Shown in pieces: positions 19,730 to 32,119 of a DNA stretch of 64,000 nt; position 1 is the first letter of the stretch, and the number at the start of each line of letters is the position of its first letter. The stretch lies in NCBI GenBank assembly GCA_037043235.1, contig JAWRVZ010000310.1, positions 417,501-481,500 of the forward strand, given 5' to 3'. The position numbers and the translations under genes were made by a program. The stretch is from Rhodeus uyekii. Taxonomy: Eukaryota > Chordata > Actinopteri > Cypriniformes > Acheilognathidae. Below the pieces are notes generated by a model. The model had not been told where the DNA came from and made no database searches. It saw only the letters and a program-made list of their open reading frames with translations.

Positions 19730-20060
19730 ACCTCAAGTGCCGGAATATGAATAAGAGCCGCCCGTGAATGTCAAGAGGGAGCGAGGGGATGAAAACGGCG
19801 CCGTCCGACCCGGAGAACCCTTGACGAAACTCTCGTTGTGCTGTTTAACGGCAGAACGCAGCGTGATTTGGGAGAACCGGCCGTCGGTTTGAATAAGCAG
19901 ACCCTTTGTTGATGAAAGCAAAAGATCCCAAAATGTGCATAATCCGTTCCCGTACATTTGTGTTCATGCACGCTTTCCACATCCATATGCAATCCTCTTT
20001 TTAGCCAAACAAAGGCCTTGTTTGTCCTTTTATACACATAATTATCGTAAAATGTTCACT
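19730..20060. promoter_or_regulatory. Candidate intronic regulatory block
   Basis: Repeat-free with AATGTGCATAATCCG (19932, Crx/Otx-like TAATCC), CATATGCAATCC (19983) and AACAAAGGCC (20006, SOX/TCF-like), followed by ACATAATTATCGT. Open frames on the minus strand overlap and have no domain support. Confidence 0.27.
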
Positions 20061-22339
20061 TTTTCCATGTCCGTCCTCTCGCTCACTCTGTTATGTGTCC
20101 TCTGAGCTTACTTTATGAATGGGGAGGGGGGGCTGTTATTTGCATGAAAATGTTTTCAATGCTCAAAAAGAGAGGTGTAAGTGAGAATGTTATTGCGATC
20201 ATCATTACTCTAACCGCTTCCCTCGTTGCCTAACGGTCGGGTCTCACGGGCGCTACTAAGGTTACAGTCATCATGCTTTTTCTCCAAATACGCTTGGAAA
20301 CACAAAGGCATCATTGTGCGCCGAGCTGCTACTATACCATGACCCAGTGCCACCGTATATCGTCATTCCCCCAGGACGCCATGGGCGTTTTTCAACTTTT
20401 AGTTGGAGAAAGTGAGATCTAACGCACTCATGTACTAGTAAAGGTCGAGCCAAACGGTGCGTCATCAGAAAGTTCTCGGTGGCGTTGTGTGCCGTCAGCA
20501 TGGCATGCTGTTTGTTGGCCTTCCCCCGTGCTGAGGATATTTTTCCCTGATAATTGCTGTGAAAGGCGTGCTGAGGTTGCAGCTCTTTCCTCCTGACGTC
20601 ACGTCGGGCTCCGGCTGTGTAAAAGATGTATTACAGTATGCGTTCGGCATTGTGTACGGCGGCCGCGCCGCGTCCAGCTGTTCGGGTAGGTGAGCGCGCA
20701 AAGTCACGGCAATGACAGCCTCTATTCCTCGCAACAAAGTGAAAGAGAGGAAAAGGGAACGGGGAGTGGAGTGAGTGCAATTAATCACACACTGTCACCC
20801 TGTAAACTACAGGGGAAGCATCAAAGTGCAGCGCTGGGTTCTATTATCAGTCCATTAGCGAGAGGCTTGAAGCGTTGCACTGCAGAAGTGAACGAGCTGT
20901 CTGTCAACGCATCCCTTTTACTCCGCGACACGCCTCTCCGCGCACATGTGCAAACGTACGTGCTGTTGAATTATGCTACGCTTCTCCTTTAATGCGACTG
21001 TGAAACCCAAACCCAAGCGCTCAGAGCCTCTTTGTTTTCCACTCGCAGAAAGGCAGCTCGGAGAATCCTCAGTGTCCAATTATAGCCGCGGATCAGAAAT
21101 GTAATTTACGGGCCCTGCTCTTCATGAGGGTAATTGTGATCAGGAAATGGAGAGAGCGAGATGAGAGTTATTACCAGTCGAGGGCAGTTATGGAGAGAGA
21201 GGAGTGACGCCTTTTGAAGGATATATTTCGGACGACGCCCGGCCGTAAATGTGCGCGACCACATACTGACCCTGTTGGCGTGTGGCGCCGGTGTGCGACC
21301 ACGCAAAACACTCAGACGTAACATTTGGGTTGGTTTAACGAGGGCAGAGGTGACGTGTGTCATTTCGCAACTGTAATTTCGTTTGACTTCGAAACTTCTT
21401 ACCAGATGATTAAAAAGAAATGGTAAGTAAAGGCCTGTTCACACCAAAGATGATGACTATAACCATAAAGACATGGGTCAATTAAAATATCTTAATGTAC
21501 AAGAATAGCACAACTATAAGGATGAGCGATTAAAAACAATCACAGCCAATCAGTCTTAGTTGCATTGGTTGAAAGACGAAAGTAGTAATGTGTTTTGTTT
21601 CCAACAATATCCCTTGAGTTAACAAACAACAATTTCTTACGGTATTTATTCATCTGTTAATGTTAGTTGATTAAAATACAGCGGTTCATTGTTAGCGCAG
21701 GTCCATCGCATAATATCAACGTACAACTTTGGATTTTAATAATGTATTGAGATTAATAAAAGCTTTAGAAGTATTTGTCGTAATTAGCTGGAACCGTGTA
21801 GGGAAATGTTACAGAATGTTTTGCAGTGAAGTTTAATGCTTTGATGCATAAAGTAAGTCAAATCATATGCATAATCTTTGTGGTGCGTTTGAAAAAGCCA
21901 TAATTTTGATTGCTGCCTCTGGTGGTGCAGAAAATACACTCTTGACCTCTGACCTCCTTAAATGCAGCAGAATGTTGCATGGTTTGTCTTGTAACAACAG
22001 TAAAAGCTTTGTCATTTCGGATGATTGTTCTAGCGTTTTCTAATAGCAGAGCGCTGTTTTTCTGTCTTTGTACGCGGCTATAAAAAGCACACGTCCCACC
22101 AGAAACACTTTGCTTTTAGCTCGGCTGTTGTGTGACGGCTCTCCCTGTAGGCAAGAAGTGGCGTCCAGTCAAACAAGATGCCTGCTGGGATACGTCACAG
22201 CTCTTATTGTCGCGGTGTTCGTTTACCAAGCGGCTCTTAAATGTGCAACCGTACCGTATGTCAGTCAAACACCAATGCATGCAAGTTGTGTAAATACCCG
22301 CAAAGCCTCTAAAATTACACTTGGCAAATGATCAGTGTT

Positions 22340-22540
22340 CTTAGCTAATGCTAGCGCTTGTGCGCGGCCAGATTGACCATCGTGGACGGGTTTTTGTTGT
22401 GCATGCTAATGCAGAAGTCTTGTGTAATGAAAGGGCCGCGCACCGCTGTTCGCCGTAGAGGGAGGCCGGGACAAGCAATCACCGCCCTGCTGGAATCATG
22501 GGAACATGAGACCCACGCGTTTCCATTTCCTATCTTCACT
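22340..22540. promoter_or_regulatory. Candidate intronic regulatory block
   Basis: Contains AGATTGACCATC and TGTGCATGCTAATGCAG (octamer-like, 22396) in unique, moderately GC-rich sequence. Nothing coding is recognised on either strand. Confidence 0.25.
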
Positions 22541-23026
22541 TTATCAGCCTCCTGGCTCTGTTATTCTTTAGCTCTGCAGACAGCAGATGAAAGCATAGCA
22601 CAGATAAATGTTTGTGCTTTCCTGTTTTTATGGGGCTTAAACAAGAACATACATTTACTTGGTGCTTTGAGGTTTTCCTGGGATTCTGCTTTCCATTAAA
22701 GGCCCCATGCAGCCGGAGAGATGATAAGAGGTCAGTGTGAGCCCGACTGCAGTAAAGCCAGAGCTCAGAGAGGTTGGAGAGGGTCATTAGAGAGACGCGG
22801 CCTCGGGCCAGGCTTCCCGTTTGAGCTTGATTTGACTTCAGGCCTGCTTTACGTTGAATGCACAGACCTGCAGCTGGTTTTTATCATCGTGGACAGGTGC
22901 TTTGTGGACAGGAGAAGCTCTTGCTTAATCAACATTAACTATGTTTACAGTGCAGTGGCAAAAACTACATTCAGGCATTTGAACTAAACTGAAACCTGTT
23001 GTTTGTGTAATGAACTTAAAGGGGTA

Positions 23027-23837
23027 GGGGAGCGCGGGGCACAAAGTAACGCAGGGTAAATAGTAACACAGACTTTTTAGATAGTTGCACGGTCTTAAAT
23101 GTGACGTGCTAACGGGCTTTTCATCACACTGTTTGCACACGTCTTCTGACCATCTTTCGAGAAATTTCAGCGAAATTTGTATGAGAACCACAGGAAAAAC
23201 TCTTTTGGCAGCATGAAAATATTTTTTGTTATAGTAGTTGTTTTTCGATTTTGAAAGAATGTGTGAAAGTATGTTAGTCTAATCTTATATTGTTATGATT
23301 ACCATCTTCTTGGCTAAAAGATGGTACCATTTTGAAAGATGTGAAAAACACGCAGTGACTGCTAGCCGGTCCTGAAGTGAACACGACACTGCGGGGTTAG
23401 TTGTAACGCGGTGTTACAACTAAGCCGCATCATATATTTTGCATTGTATTAACCTATTAAAAAGTTTTTCATGTCATTACATTGTTCAAAGCATAACAAT
23501 GTAATAAATAAAATAAAAAAATATATTCCATTCATAAGTTATGCTTATAATCATTAAGACTCAACTTTTATTAAGAAATAAAAATGCGCCAATGAACACC
23601 CATTGGATAACTTGGTGTTACAACGAGCCCCGCTCACGGGGTAAGTTGTCACATTTCACTCCTTGCGCTTTTGGTGATACTGCGCAGAAACTGTAGGTCC
23701 GACGAACATCAAACCAGTGCTCATTTGTAGGAGAGGCTTGTGTGTTGTTTGTATAAAAATATGGTTTGTCTAACCCTATTACTTTGTTCATTATTTGGCT
23801 AAAACCAAAAAGTGTTACGTTTGTCCCCGCGCTCCCC
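23027..23837. mobile_element. Non-autonomous DNA transposon, 811 bp, TA target duplication
   Basis: Inverted ends read GGGGAGCGCGGGG (13 bp perfect) and continue imperfectly through ACAAA and GTAAC. TA lies on each side (23025-23026 and 23838-23839), as for Tc1/mariner-type insertion. The interior has no transposase frame. It contains a strong palindrome (23391-23407 with 23413-23428, TTAGTTGTAAC arms) and a second inverted pair around 23615-23650 (TGTTACAAC with GTTGTCACA). The GTTAC motif also occurs next to both ends. The class assignment rests on TA and the ends only. Confidence 0.75.
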
Positions 23838-23931
23838 TATTTCAGCCTAAAATGAAGCGATTTTATTCATCACAGTAGTCTTGCACAGAATGGCCAGATT
23901 CAGGAAGTCAGGATTTTCGTTATAATAATAC

Positions 23932-24005
23932 CTTTACATTTATGCACTTGGCAGACACTTTTATCCTACTAATTAATTAATGTTTTTCAGGCTACTTTAC
24001 ATTGG
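23932..24005 (-). mobile_element. SINE 3'-tail fragment
   Basis: TTTACATTTATGCACTTGGC and GACACTTTTATCC are the reverse complement of the GGATAAAAGCGTCTGCTAAATG-type SINE tail also seen at 55929-55976. Diverged and without a head. Confidence 0.55.
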
Positions 24006-24719
24006 TTAGAACTTGTAATGTTTAAAGAAAGTGAAAGAGTAGACGTGCAGCAGGTTATCTTCCTCCATTCGGGGCTTTTAGACGGATCCGTGCGTCTGAA
24101 TCACGAGGATATCAGCTCTCCGTCAGACAGAAGCGTCTCCGCCTGACACGTCCTCCACCCGGCCCAAACATGTTTAGTCAGAGAGAATAACTAAACCCAC
24201 GGCTGGAGAGCACAAGCTCTGTCAGATAAAGATGCATGAATACCACGCATTCATCTCTGCAGAATCAATCTTCTGGATAATTCCCCCCATATTTCTTCTT
24301 TTAGTTATCTACTAAACTGCCAAGCGGCGTTTTAAACGGGAAAGCTCCAGTGAGTGCGTGTCACAATGTCAATGCTTAATGTTGTTTTTTCGGCCGGTTA
24401 AATGAGGTGCTAAATTAGAGCCACATATTGTGTGATTCGTTCGCGTTTGAGTTTCTAGTGCAGAACAAAGTAATGAAAATCATCTGCGTTGTGCTACTTT
24501 TTATGATTCATGTTGCGTTTTCTCATGTCGCTGCGTTTTCGAGGCAGAAACTCCTGCTTTCATGTTTTGGCGTGCTTCTCTTAATCTTGGTGTGTGTTTG
24601 TCTCTGCTTTTCCATGTATAAGCAGTTGTTCTGTGTTTGGACCATTAGTTTATCTGTGTGTGAGATCACTAAACCCAAACTCAGCACTTTCATGTTCAGT
24701 CACATCTCCAGCCGTTTCC

Positions 24720-24990
24720 CCAGGGTCCCGCGAGCCGCGACTGCTTAACTGGGCCAAGCTCGCTGGGGCTAATTCTGCCGGAGCCGATTGAGAATCGTAC
24801 AGAAGTGAGTCTCCTTAATGAAGGCTTTCTGCATGACCTGCCGCGCTCGTACCCGCAGGGAAACGCTCTTCACGACAACACACACCATCACCTACGAGAA
24901 CGGAGAGGATCCGCCCAAGACAAGGTGGCGTCCGTTAATCAACGAGAGCCGCGAAACTGAAGCAAAGCACCTCTGATTAAATCTGACCAT
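24720..24990. promoter_or_regulatory. Candidate intronic regulatory block
   Basis: Unique sequence with TTAACTGGGCCAAG, GGGGCTAATTCTGCC and CTGATTAAATCTGACC. Chosen on texture only. Confidence 0.22.
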
Positions 24991-25384
24991 TTAAAATAGA
25001 GCCACTGGAATCCCCAAAACTCCATGCAACAATTCTCCGGCCCGAACGAGGCCCTCCAAACATAGACGGGGAGCAGATAAATAATACATCCTCTTCTGGA
25101 GCGAGAGGAAGCGTAATGGAAACGGTGAATGGCTGGATAAAGTGAAGAGTCAGCATTGCAGCGGGACGAGAAAAGTGATTTTGTGTTTATTGACAACAGG
25201 CCGATGAAAGCAGCCATTTCTGCCGTCCTGCACAGAACTGTGTGTGTGTGTGTGTGGTTTGAGTGTTCGTTAGGGATGAGTGTGTGACGGTGTGTTTACA
25301 GTGCGTCAGCCAACACCGTCTGTGTTCAGCTGCACAACGACACGCTTTAGATTGAGCGGCGGTCATTGGCTATTTTATTATGCT

Positions 25385-25645
25385 TAATTTCCTTATTTTA
25401 TATTTCATTTAATAAACAACCTTTTCAGAGAAATGTACTTAAGTAACTGAGGCCGAATCCTTAGTTGATGCATAATATAATACATTTTTACTTTATTTTT
25501 TAATAATGCTTTCCGTGTGACTTTTTCCCGTTTCTATAATATTTTTGCCTTATTTTATATTTCATACATTTAATATACTAATAATAACTGAGGCCGAGTC
25601 CTTAATTGATGCATAAAATAAGTTTTCACTCATTTTTTTGTTATT
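25385..25645 (+). repeat. Imperfect direct repeat, about 100 bp, 141-bp offset
   Basis: CCTTATTTTATATTTCAT followed by AACTGAGGCCGAATCCTTAG and TTGATGCATAA occurs twice, with AACTGAGG at 25445 and 25586. The copies differ by small indels. Confidence 0.75.
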
Positions 25646-27189
25646 TCTGTAGGAATAATCCTTTGGTTTGTGACCACGGTTTTAAATTTGTATGATAAAC
25701 CACTTTTTTTCTTTTTGTAAAAGTTAACTATGTATTATTTTCTTTGGTGGGCTTCCAGCGTGAGTAACTCTGCCATGGTCTGGTGTAACGCTGATCTGGA
25801 GTTACCCGACGGGTGGGCCGCCCGCGCCCAGAGTCACAGCCATCGTTCGTTAATGCGTATTCATTATTAACCCGTGACATTTTTAGCTCTGTCTGTCTGC
25901 AGGATGCAGTTGGCGGCTTCTCTCTGTCAGTCCGGGGTCATAAACTGTGCATTAATGAGCGCAGGCTGATTCCCCGAGCATTACGCGTCTCTCACACTCA
26001 CGGGACGCAGGGAGAGTGTTGCTGGCGCTGGACCAGCGAGGAGTTTAACGGGAACGGCGAGTCTGAAGCGCCGATCGCTGCTGTTGCCGTTTCAGGGAGT
26101 TGTCAGATTTGAGTTACAGCCATTGAATGCTTTCCTTCAGTAGCCGTTCACATAAATTCCCCCCTTTTTTTGCAAGAAAACACGTCAGTAAATCTCAACA
26201 TGGTTGTTCTTTCAATAAAGCTGCAGAAGTTCTGCACTTTACTGGTTGCGTTTTTGTGCTTTATCGCCGTTGTTGTTGTGAGGGAAATGTTTTATTGCTC
26301 CAGCGCTGAGGTTCTGCGCCAACAAAAGCAATGATTCGGGCCAGAAAGGAAAAGGAGTAAACAGGAGGAAGAGGAGGACGGGTGAGGGAGTCGAGGAGAG
26401 CAAAACTCTCCGGTTTCTTCCTAAACCCATCAAGGCACATTCGGATACATTAACCGCTGCTATTATTGACTGGTTTTCTTGCTATTTGGATATGGAAATC
26501 AAAACCTCGAGTCTGCAGAACAATGCAGCAGTGCTGAGCGGTTCCTCTCGCTCTTACACACGTTTCCCTTCTCATCCCTTCCTTGTCATGTGCAAATGAT
26601 TTTGTGTGGAAATCTGAGCTCTTTTGTGCTGCGTTTAGTAGGAGCGCAAGACATCGCCGGCCGTGTCTGGTTTCAGACGATTTCTCATCCTGGCGTTTGT
26701 TTCCACACTGGTTGAGTTTGAGCCACGTAGGCGCATGAAATACGGGCATGAATATTTACTACTTTAGCCCCGGACTTGCGTTTTCTCTCTCGTTTGTTTT
26801 CAGGAGTGCCTGACGGGACACATGATGGTATTTCTGCAATCTCAAGAGTGTAAACGGCCCGTTAAAAACACAAATGAGTGACATTCGAGAGCCGTTTTAG
26901 GCCAGTCCGAGACGTTGTAATGATAGTATATGAATATGGTTATAGAAAATATCAGTAAATTCATGATACTGGTCACTATGTGGATGAATGCAAGCATAAA
27001 TTAAGCCAGTCCAATGTAAGTCAACAATCGTTTTTGAAGTGTAGTTACAAGTAATTATTTCAGTTCGGTTATATCTCAATATGTTGCGTGTTTTTTCTGA
27101 TAATTAGAGGATATTATTGTGTGTTTGTGTTCTGGCAGGTTTATACTTAAAATATACTTAAATGGGGAAATTAAAACTGCCAGTAAGTC

Positions 27190-27450
27190 ATTATTAATGA
27201 GTGAGTCATTTGAGATTCATCCAATTCATTCAAACGGCTGATTTGTTCAAAAACGACACATTTGACTCTCTTAATGAGTCATTGAATCATTCATTCAACC
27301 GATTCATTCAAACAGTTGATTCATTCAGGAGTGAATCATTCGACTGTCTTAATGAGTCATTGATTCATTCAGAAACGAAGCATTTGACTCTCTTAATGCA
27401 TGAGCCATTGAATTACTTTCAACCGATTCATTCAAACGGCTGATTTCTTT
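27190..27450 (+). repeat. Degenerate repeat of TTCATTCA / TGAGTCAT motifs
   Basis: Blocks of GATTCATTCAAAC, GACTCTCTTAATG and TGAGTCATTGA recur about every 65-75 bp. TGAGTCA, an AP-1 site core, is present at least three times. I recognise similar blocks as a dispersed cyprinid repeat. The 80-codon frame through it is an artefact. Confidence 0.6.
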
Positions 27451-28595
27451 TATGGGCATTTTCACTTTGTATAAAACCGTTTTATCTAAGAAGAGTTGAG
27501 TTGACGGAGAGGGTGAGCGTCAGACTGATGAACAAACGCAGTGAGACGTTCTTTCGTTCTTCAGTTCAAGCGCAGGAGGGAAATGTGCGTCGTCTGTGAC
27601 TGATAGTGTCTGATGGGCGTTTTAAAAGTTTATTTGAGATCCGTCACAGTCGCTCATTGTCCCGGTGGTCTCAGGGTTACAGAAAGTCCCTTGTGTTGTG
27701 TAATCTGCAAATGATAAAAGCATTTCCCCTCCAGCCGCGGTAACTTTATATCATGAGCTGGCGTGGCGTCCCAGGCCTGGATTTTTCCCCCATATTGTTG
27801 CGATTATGTGTGCGTGTGGGTTGGAGGTGAAAACAGTAGCCCCATTTTCTCCTGTGTTTAGCCAGCTGAATGTGCTGTACGAGCGTGTGTGTGAGGGGGA
27901 AGCGCGGGTTCGAGTTTCTCCGCAGATACTGGAGAGATGGAGCAGATAATGATTTGTTAAGCATGGCCTTTCCCCGCAGCTCCCCGAAGGTGAACGCTTC
28001 AAACGCTGGAACAATCAATGCCAATGGTTTTCCATGCTCTGGAAATAATTGTTTGTATGGGAGAACAAAGTCATCAAGGTTTGTAAGTTTGCTCAAAACA
28101 AAGAAATGTAGGCCATATGCAGATTTCAGCAGCATTGTTTCTTTGTACTGCGGCGCTTTTTGATCATTTGTTCGTTTTCATTCTCTCAGTTGGTCGCAGA
28201 ATCTAAAGCCCTTCCGACTCATCCGTGCTTTTCTGTGCCGTCGCTGGTTCTCCCGAGCTTTATGCATTATGTACATGAGTATTAAGGGTGTTTGCAAGGC
28301 AGGACTGTGTTGAAATTTCCTTTGACTCATTCTTATTTTTCTTTCTTTTTGTTGTAATTCTGTCGAACTGCTGTTTCTCTAACTTTGACGTTTCCAGTTT
28401 AACTTGTCATTTAAAATCTAAATGCGATGATGTCATTGTGAATCTTTTTCTTCTCATATTTGCTTAATGAACTGAATGAGTTTTTCTTTCTTGCAGCATT
28501 TATTTTCCATAGAATTATTTTACCTTTAATTTAATGTTATTCTTTTCCTGCCTTCAAATGAAATTATCATAGTAAAGATAATGTTTTTTTTACTG

Positions 28596-28674
28596 TGTGC
28601 GTGTGTGTGTGTGCGCGTGCGCGTGTGTGTGTATGTATATGTGTGTGTTTGCATGCGTGTGTGCGTGTGTGTGA
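28596..28674. repeat. (TG)n / (CG) compound microsatellite
   Basis: GTGTGCGTGTG with GCGCGTGCGCGTG in the middle: alternating purine-pyrimidine sequence prone to Z-DNA. Confidence 0.93.
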
Positions 28675-29099
28675 TTTTCTGATGAAAAAACAATTATTTC
28701 TCTCCAAAAACATGCAGTCCATGTTTCTTGCTTTTTCTTACTTGAACTGATTGGATTTGTTTCTTACATGCGTCTATATTGCATAATAGTATTAATGCAG
28801 GCAGCATTTATTTATTTATTATTTCATAAAGTAATGCTATTCATTTACGTCTAGTTTGGTTATTGTCCCATTTGACTTTAGAGAGAAATTGCACTTGCAG
28901 GCTTTTCTGCTCCAATCAGAAAGCGTTGCGTTGCTGGTTTGGCTCATGCATCATGTTGATGGTCATAACCCGAATGTCTTGGCCTGCGCTCGCGCGTCGC
29001 CCCCCAGCAATGGACCGTCTCTTTATTAATTGTATTCGGGGCTTGTTTTGTCCTGTCCAGTCTCTTTTCCCTTCACCTCTGAAGATGAATAACCGTTCA

Positions 29100-29480
29100 G
29101 CAGAAGGTTTCGGATGGTAATTGACAGGCGGCACTAAACAAATTCACTTGGCCTCCGCCGGGCCCCCGCCGCCCTCCCATCCTGAGCCCATCTAATCTAA
29201 CTAATGCCTCCGTTTTTGTGCTGGAAAGTGAATTAAAAGCAGCCGACTCAATACCTGATCCATATCAGGCAGCAGGTTGCGTGCACATTAGCTGCTCGTC
29301 TGCAGCCGCCGTAATTGCGTTACGCCACTTGAAGGCTGTAACTATTAGGAACACACAATCTCTCTGCCGTTGTTAATCGTAGCCTCCGCAGCCCCGAAGG
29401 CTCCCGATACCTAGATTAAGGGCCGATCCGGATGGAGCGCAGGGCGTAAATCTCTCCCGAAGCCACAGGCGGCCGTGGAA
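29100..29480. promoter_or_regulatory. Candidate intronic regulatory block
   Basis: Unique, with GGTAATTGACAGGCGGC (29114), TCTAATCTAACTAATGCC (29190), CCGTAATTGCGTTACGCC (29309) and ACCTAGATTAAGGG (29410). Contains TAAT and TTGACAGG (TALE homeodomain-like) cores. Confidence 0.3.
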
Positions 29481-31967
29481 AAGCATCTTTGTGAGGAGGA
29501 GTTCAGTTGTTGGGTTGCGAGATCTTTCCGGGAAGCCGTCCACTAATCAGCATCTTTCTGCTCGCCATCATATTTCATCCCTATTGTGCTCCACGCCCAA
29601 CAGCGCGGCCTGCTTCTCTTCCCTCCCTCCCCTCGGTTCCTCCTGCGATCTGTCTTCATTCTCACAGCCAAGACCACACCAGGCTCATAATCTCCTGCTC
29701 TCGTCTCTCGCTGCTGCTCAGAGAAAGACGCTTTCTTCCCGGGGCTTTTCCCCTCCTGCTCTGGAACTCTGGAAATATCTGCGTGGCGTCACTAGATCTC
29801 TCTTTGCATCTTAAAGCTGATTTTCTAACGTCTCCAAAATCACATTGCAGAAATAATGACGGGAGTTTTTCTCTTCAATTGGTCGGACACTAAAATTGCA
29901 TCTGACAGCCAGTGTTTTATTCACACGCATTTACATTTCAGTCTTAGAAGAAAATGTTCCGTTTAGACTCTTAAAAGGTTTCATTCGTGAACCTTTTCCC
30001 ATCATGGGGTCATTTTATGCCTTTTTAGCTTGTTTATTTTAAGTTAAATTTTATGCATTAATCTGCTCATTAACGTACTGGAAAAAACATTTTTATAGAA
30101 CATAAAGCTTTAAATTTGAGTGGAGAACCCCAGATTCACAGAACCCGAATGACCCTTTATATGCATTTATCATGCATGTAATTATCAGACACGTTTTACT
30201 AAAGAAGTTGATCTTAGAGCCAGTAATGCTAAATGCTAATGATTTTAGATAAAAGCTATTTTTGAATAGAATAAGTGCGACTTTAGCCTGGTTTTCACGT
30301 TGGCTGTTTGTCTTTGTTTTGGGAGGCTTTGGGCTCGCAGACGCAGGAATGCGTTTAATGGGGTTTAGTGTGCGCATGCAGGGGCTGCTGGGATATAATC
30401 ACTGTTGCGTCTCACTTTACATGATGCTCGTTACGCATTCGATCGGCAGATGAGGGATTCTCTGTGAGAAACGGCGCTGTGGTGAAGATCCGGTTACGTT
30501 ACAGTTTCGCAGAGCTTGCCAAGATGGCTGCTGGTTCAGGGACGCGTCCAAGAGCTCCAGTAACAATCCTGTGTTTCGTTGTGAATGTCATGCACTTTAT
30601 CTTATGGAAATGTGACCCTCCAAGAACCTCTGCCACAATCCCTGCGTTTCAAACACACCGCTGCACAACCAGTTTGATTCCTGTGATGGGAGTTTATGTT
30701 TGTAGTTTTGAGTTTTCAAAGGACAATTTGCTTGTAAAGTGTAATATCACAATAAAATGTGTCTTTAAGGCTTTGTGTGACTGAACAACAGTATTTGAAT
30801 GATTTTATCCATCAGGAAATGATTGGATGCTGTAAAGACTTATAGGAACATGCATTTAGATTAACATGCACTGATGAATCAGTCACTAGCAGGAAGTAAA
30901 CGAGTGCTGGGTTATACTGAACGACACGTTTGGCCGCTTTGTTGTCGTCATCTGTTCCAGTCTCTTTAATGGAGACCCCTGAGTGAATCCAGAGAGCAGC
31001 TCTTTAAAATTTTATAACTCTTAACCGGCTGATTTATAATGATGGGCTGAAGCGTACTCGTATCTGCCGCAGCAGAAACTTCTGTCAATACGAAGGGCAG
31101 AGACAGAGACGTCAGAGAACAAAGAGCACCGCCTGACAAAGTAAACCAAACAAGAGTCCCCCGCGACCTCCGTCTCGAACCTCTGACCTCTACAAAGTCA
31201 CTTAAATCATTATCTCCCCAGCCTCTTTCTTCACAGGTCCCGCGGCTCTACCTGCCAGCTGACGTCCCGTGATCAATTACAGCGGACAGGGGTATCCGTG
31301 TCTGCGCCGCTCCCCGGAGGCGGATTTGTCAGGGATGGGGGGTCATCAGATATGCCTGCGCGGAAGCATTGGGGTGGTCGGGCATCTCGCGCGCAGACAG
31401 AAGGTCGTTTTGTCATTGTCCTTGTCTACTTCGCATTACTCACCGGTGGGGCGGGTTAATGATAAACCGATCTGGCCTGAAGAAGCCGTGAGTGAGAGCC
31501 GTGCCAACAACCAGAGACAGCCGAGGGTGTCTAGCGCTGTGATTCAGCCCGGCTCTGACAGATAATCCCTTAGCGGGAGAAAGGGGAGTATCCGTGGGAG
31601 AGATCTGCTCGCAACCACATTAATCCTGCTGTTTATTCTGTCGGTGGCCGTGTTGTCTCTCTGTCAGGTGCGTCCAGCGCCGCTCGCGCCCGTCACCTTC
31701 AAAGCCTTGTTTGTTTTCTCTGCAGCGTCTGAGTGATGTTAGTCTCCTGTAATCCTATTCAGAAGTCCCTTCCTGAGCCGCCTCCGTTTCCCGGGATCAG
31801 GAATCTTGGAGCAAGGTTACGTGGACGCCTAATTAAGCCCATTAACGGCAGCGTTAAATCTGGCTCGTCATAAGCAGGCCAAACTTTATCTCATACCGTT
31901 TGTTCATATAAATTCAACGTTTTATGTGTCAGCTGCACATTTATTCACTAGATATTTTGGCTAGATT

Positions 31968-32119
31968 TCCTGTGTGTCTAACAGTAGAGAGCAGCGCTTG
32001 CAACATCAAGGTCATGGGTTTGAATCCCAGGGAAAGCAAGAACTGATTAGAATGTCAATGTGTTTCTTGAATGCGATGCAAGTTACTTTCGATAAAAATG
32101 TCTGATAAATGTAAATGTG
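31968..32119 (+). mobile_element. tRNA-derived SINE
   Basis: The head TCCTGTGTGTCTAACAGTAG, then AGAGCAGCGCTTGCAACATC and box B-like GGTTTGAATCCCAGGG, lead into a body with GTCAATGTGTTTCTTG and a tail with ACTTTCGATAAAAATGTCTG. This is the most complete copy in the window. Its first about 70 bp nearly match 44670-44744. Confidence 0.78.

Noticed and set aside
23613..23650. Rho-independent terminator-like hairpin
   Set aside because: It is an internal palindrome of a DNA transposon in a vertebrate genome; bacterial terminators do not apply.
24428..24748. Hydrophobic 106-codon frame as a small membrane protein
   Set aside because: Composition follows from T/G-rich intronic sequence; a second overlapping frame is also open and there is no promoter or splice evidence.
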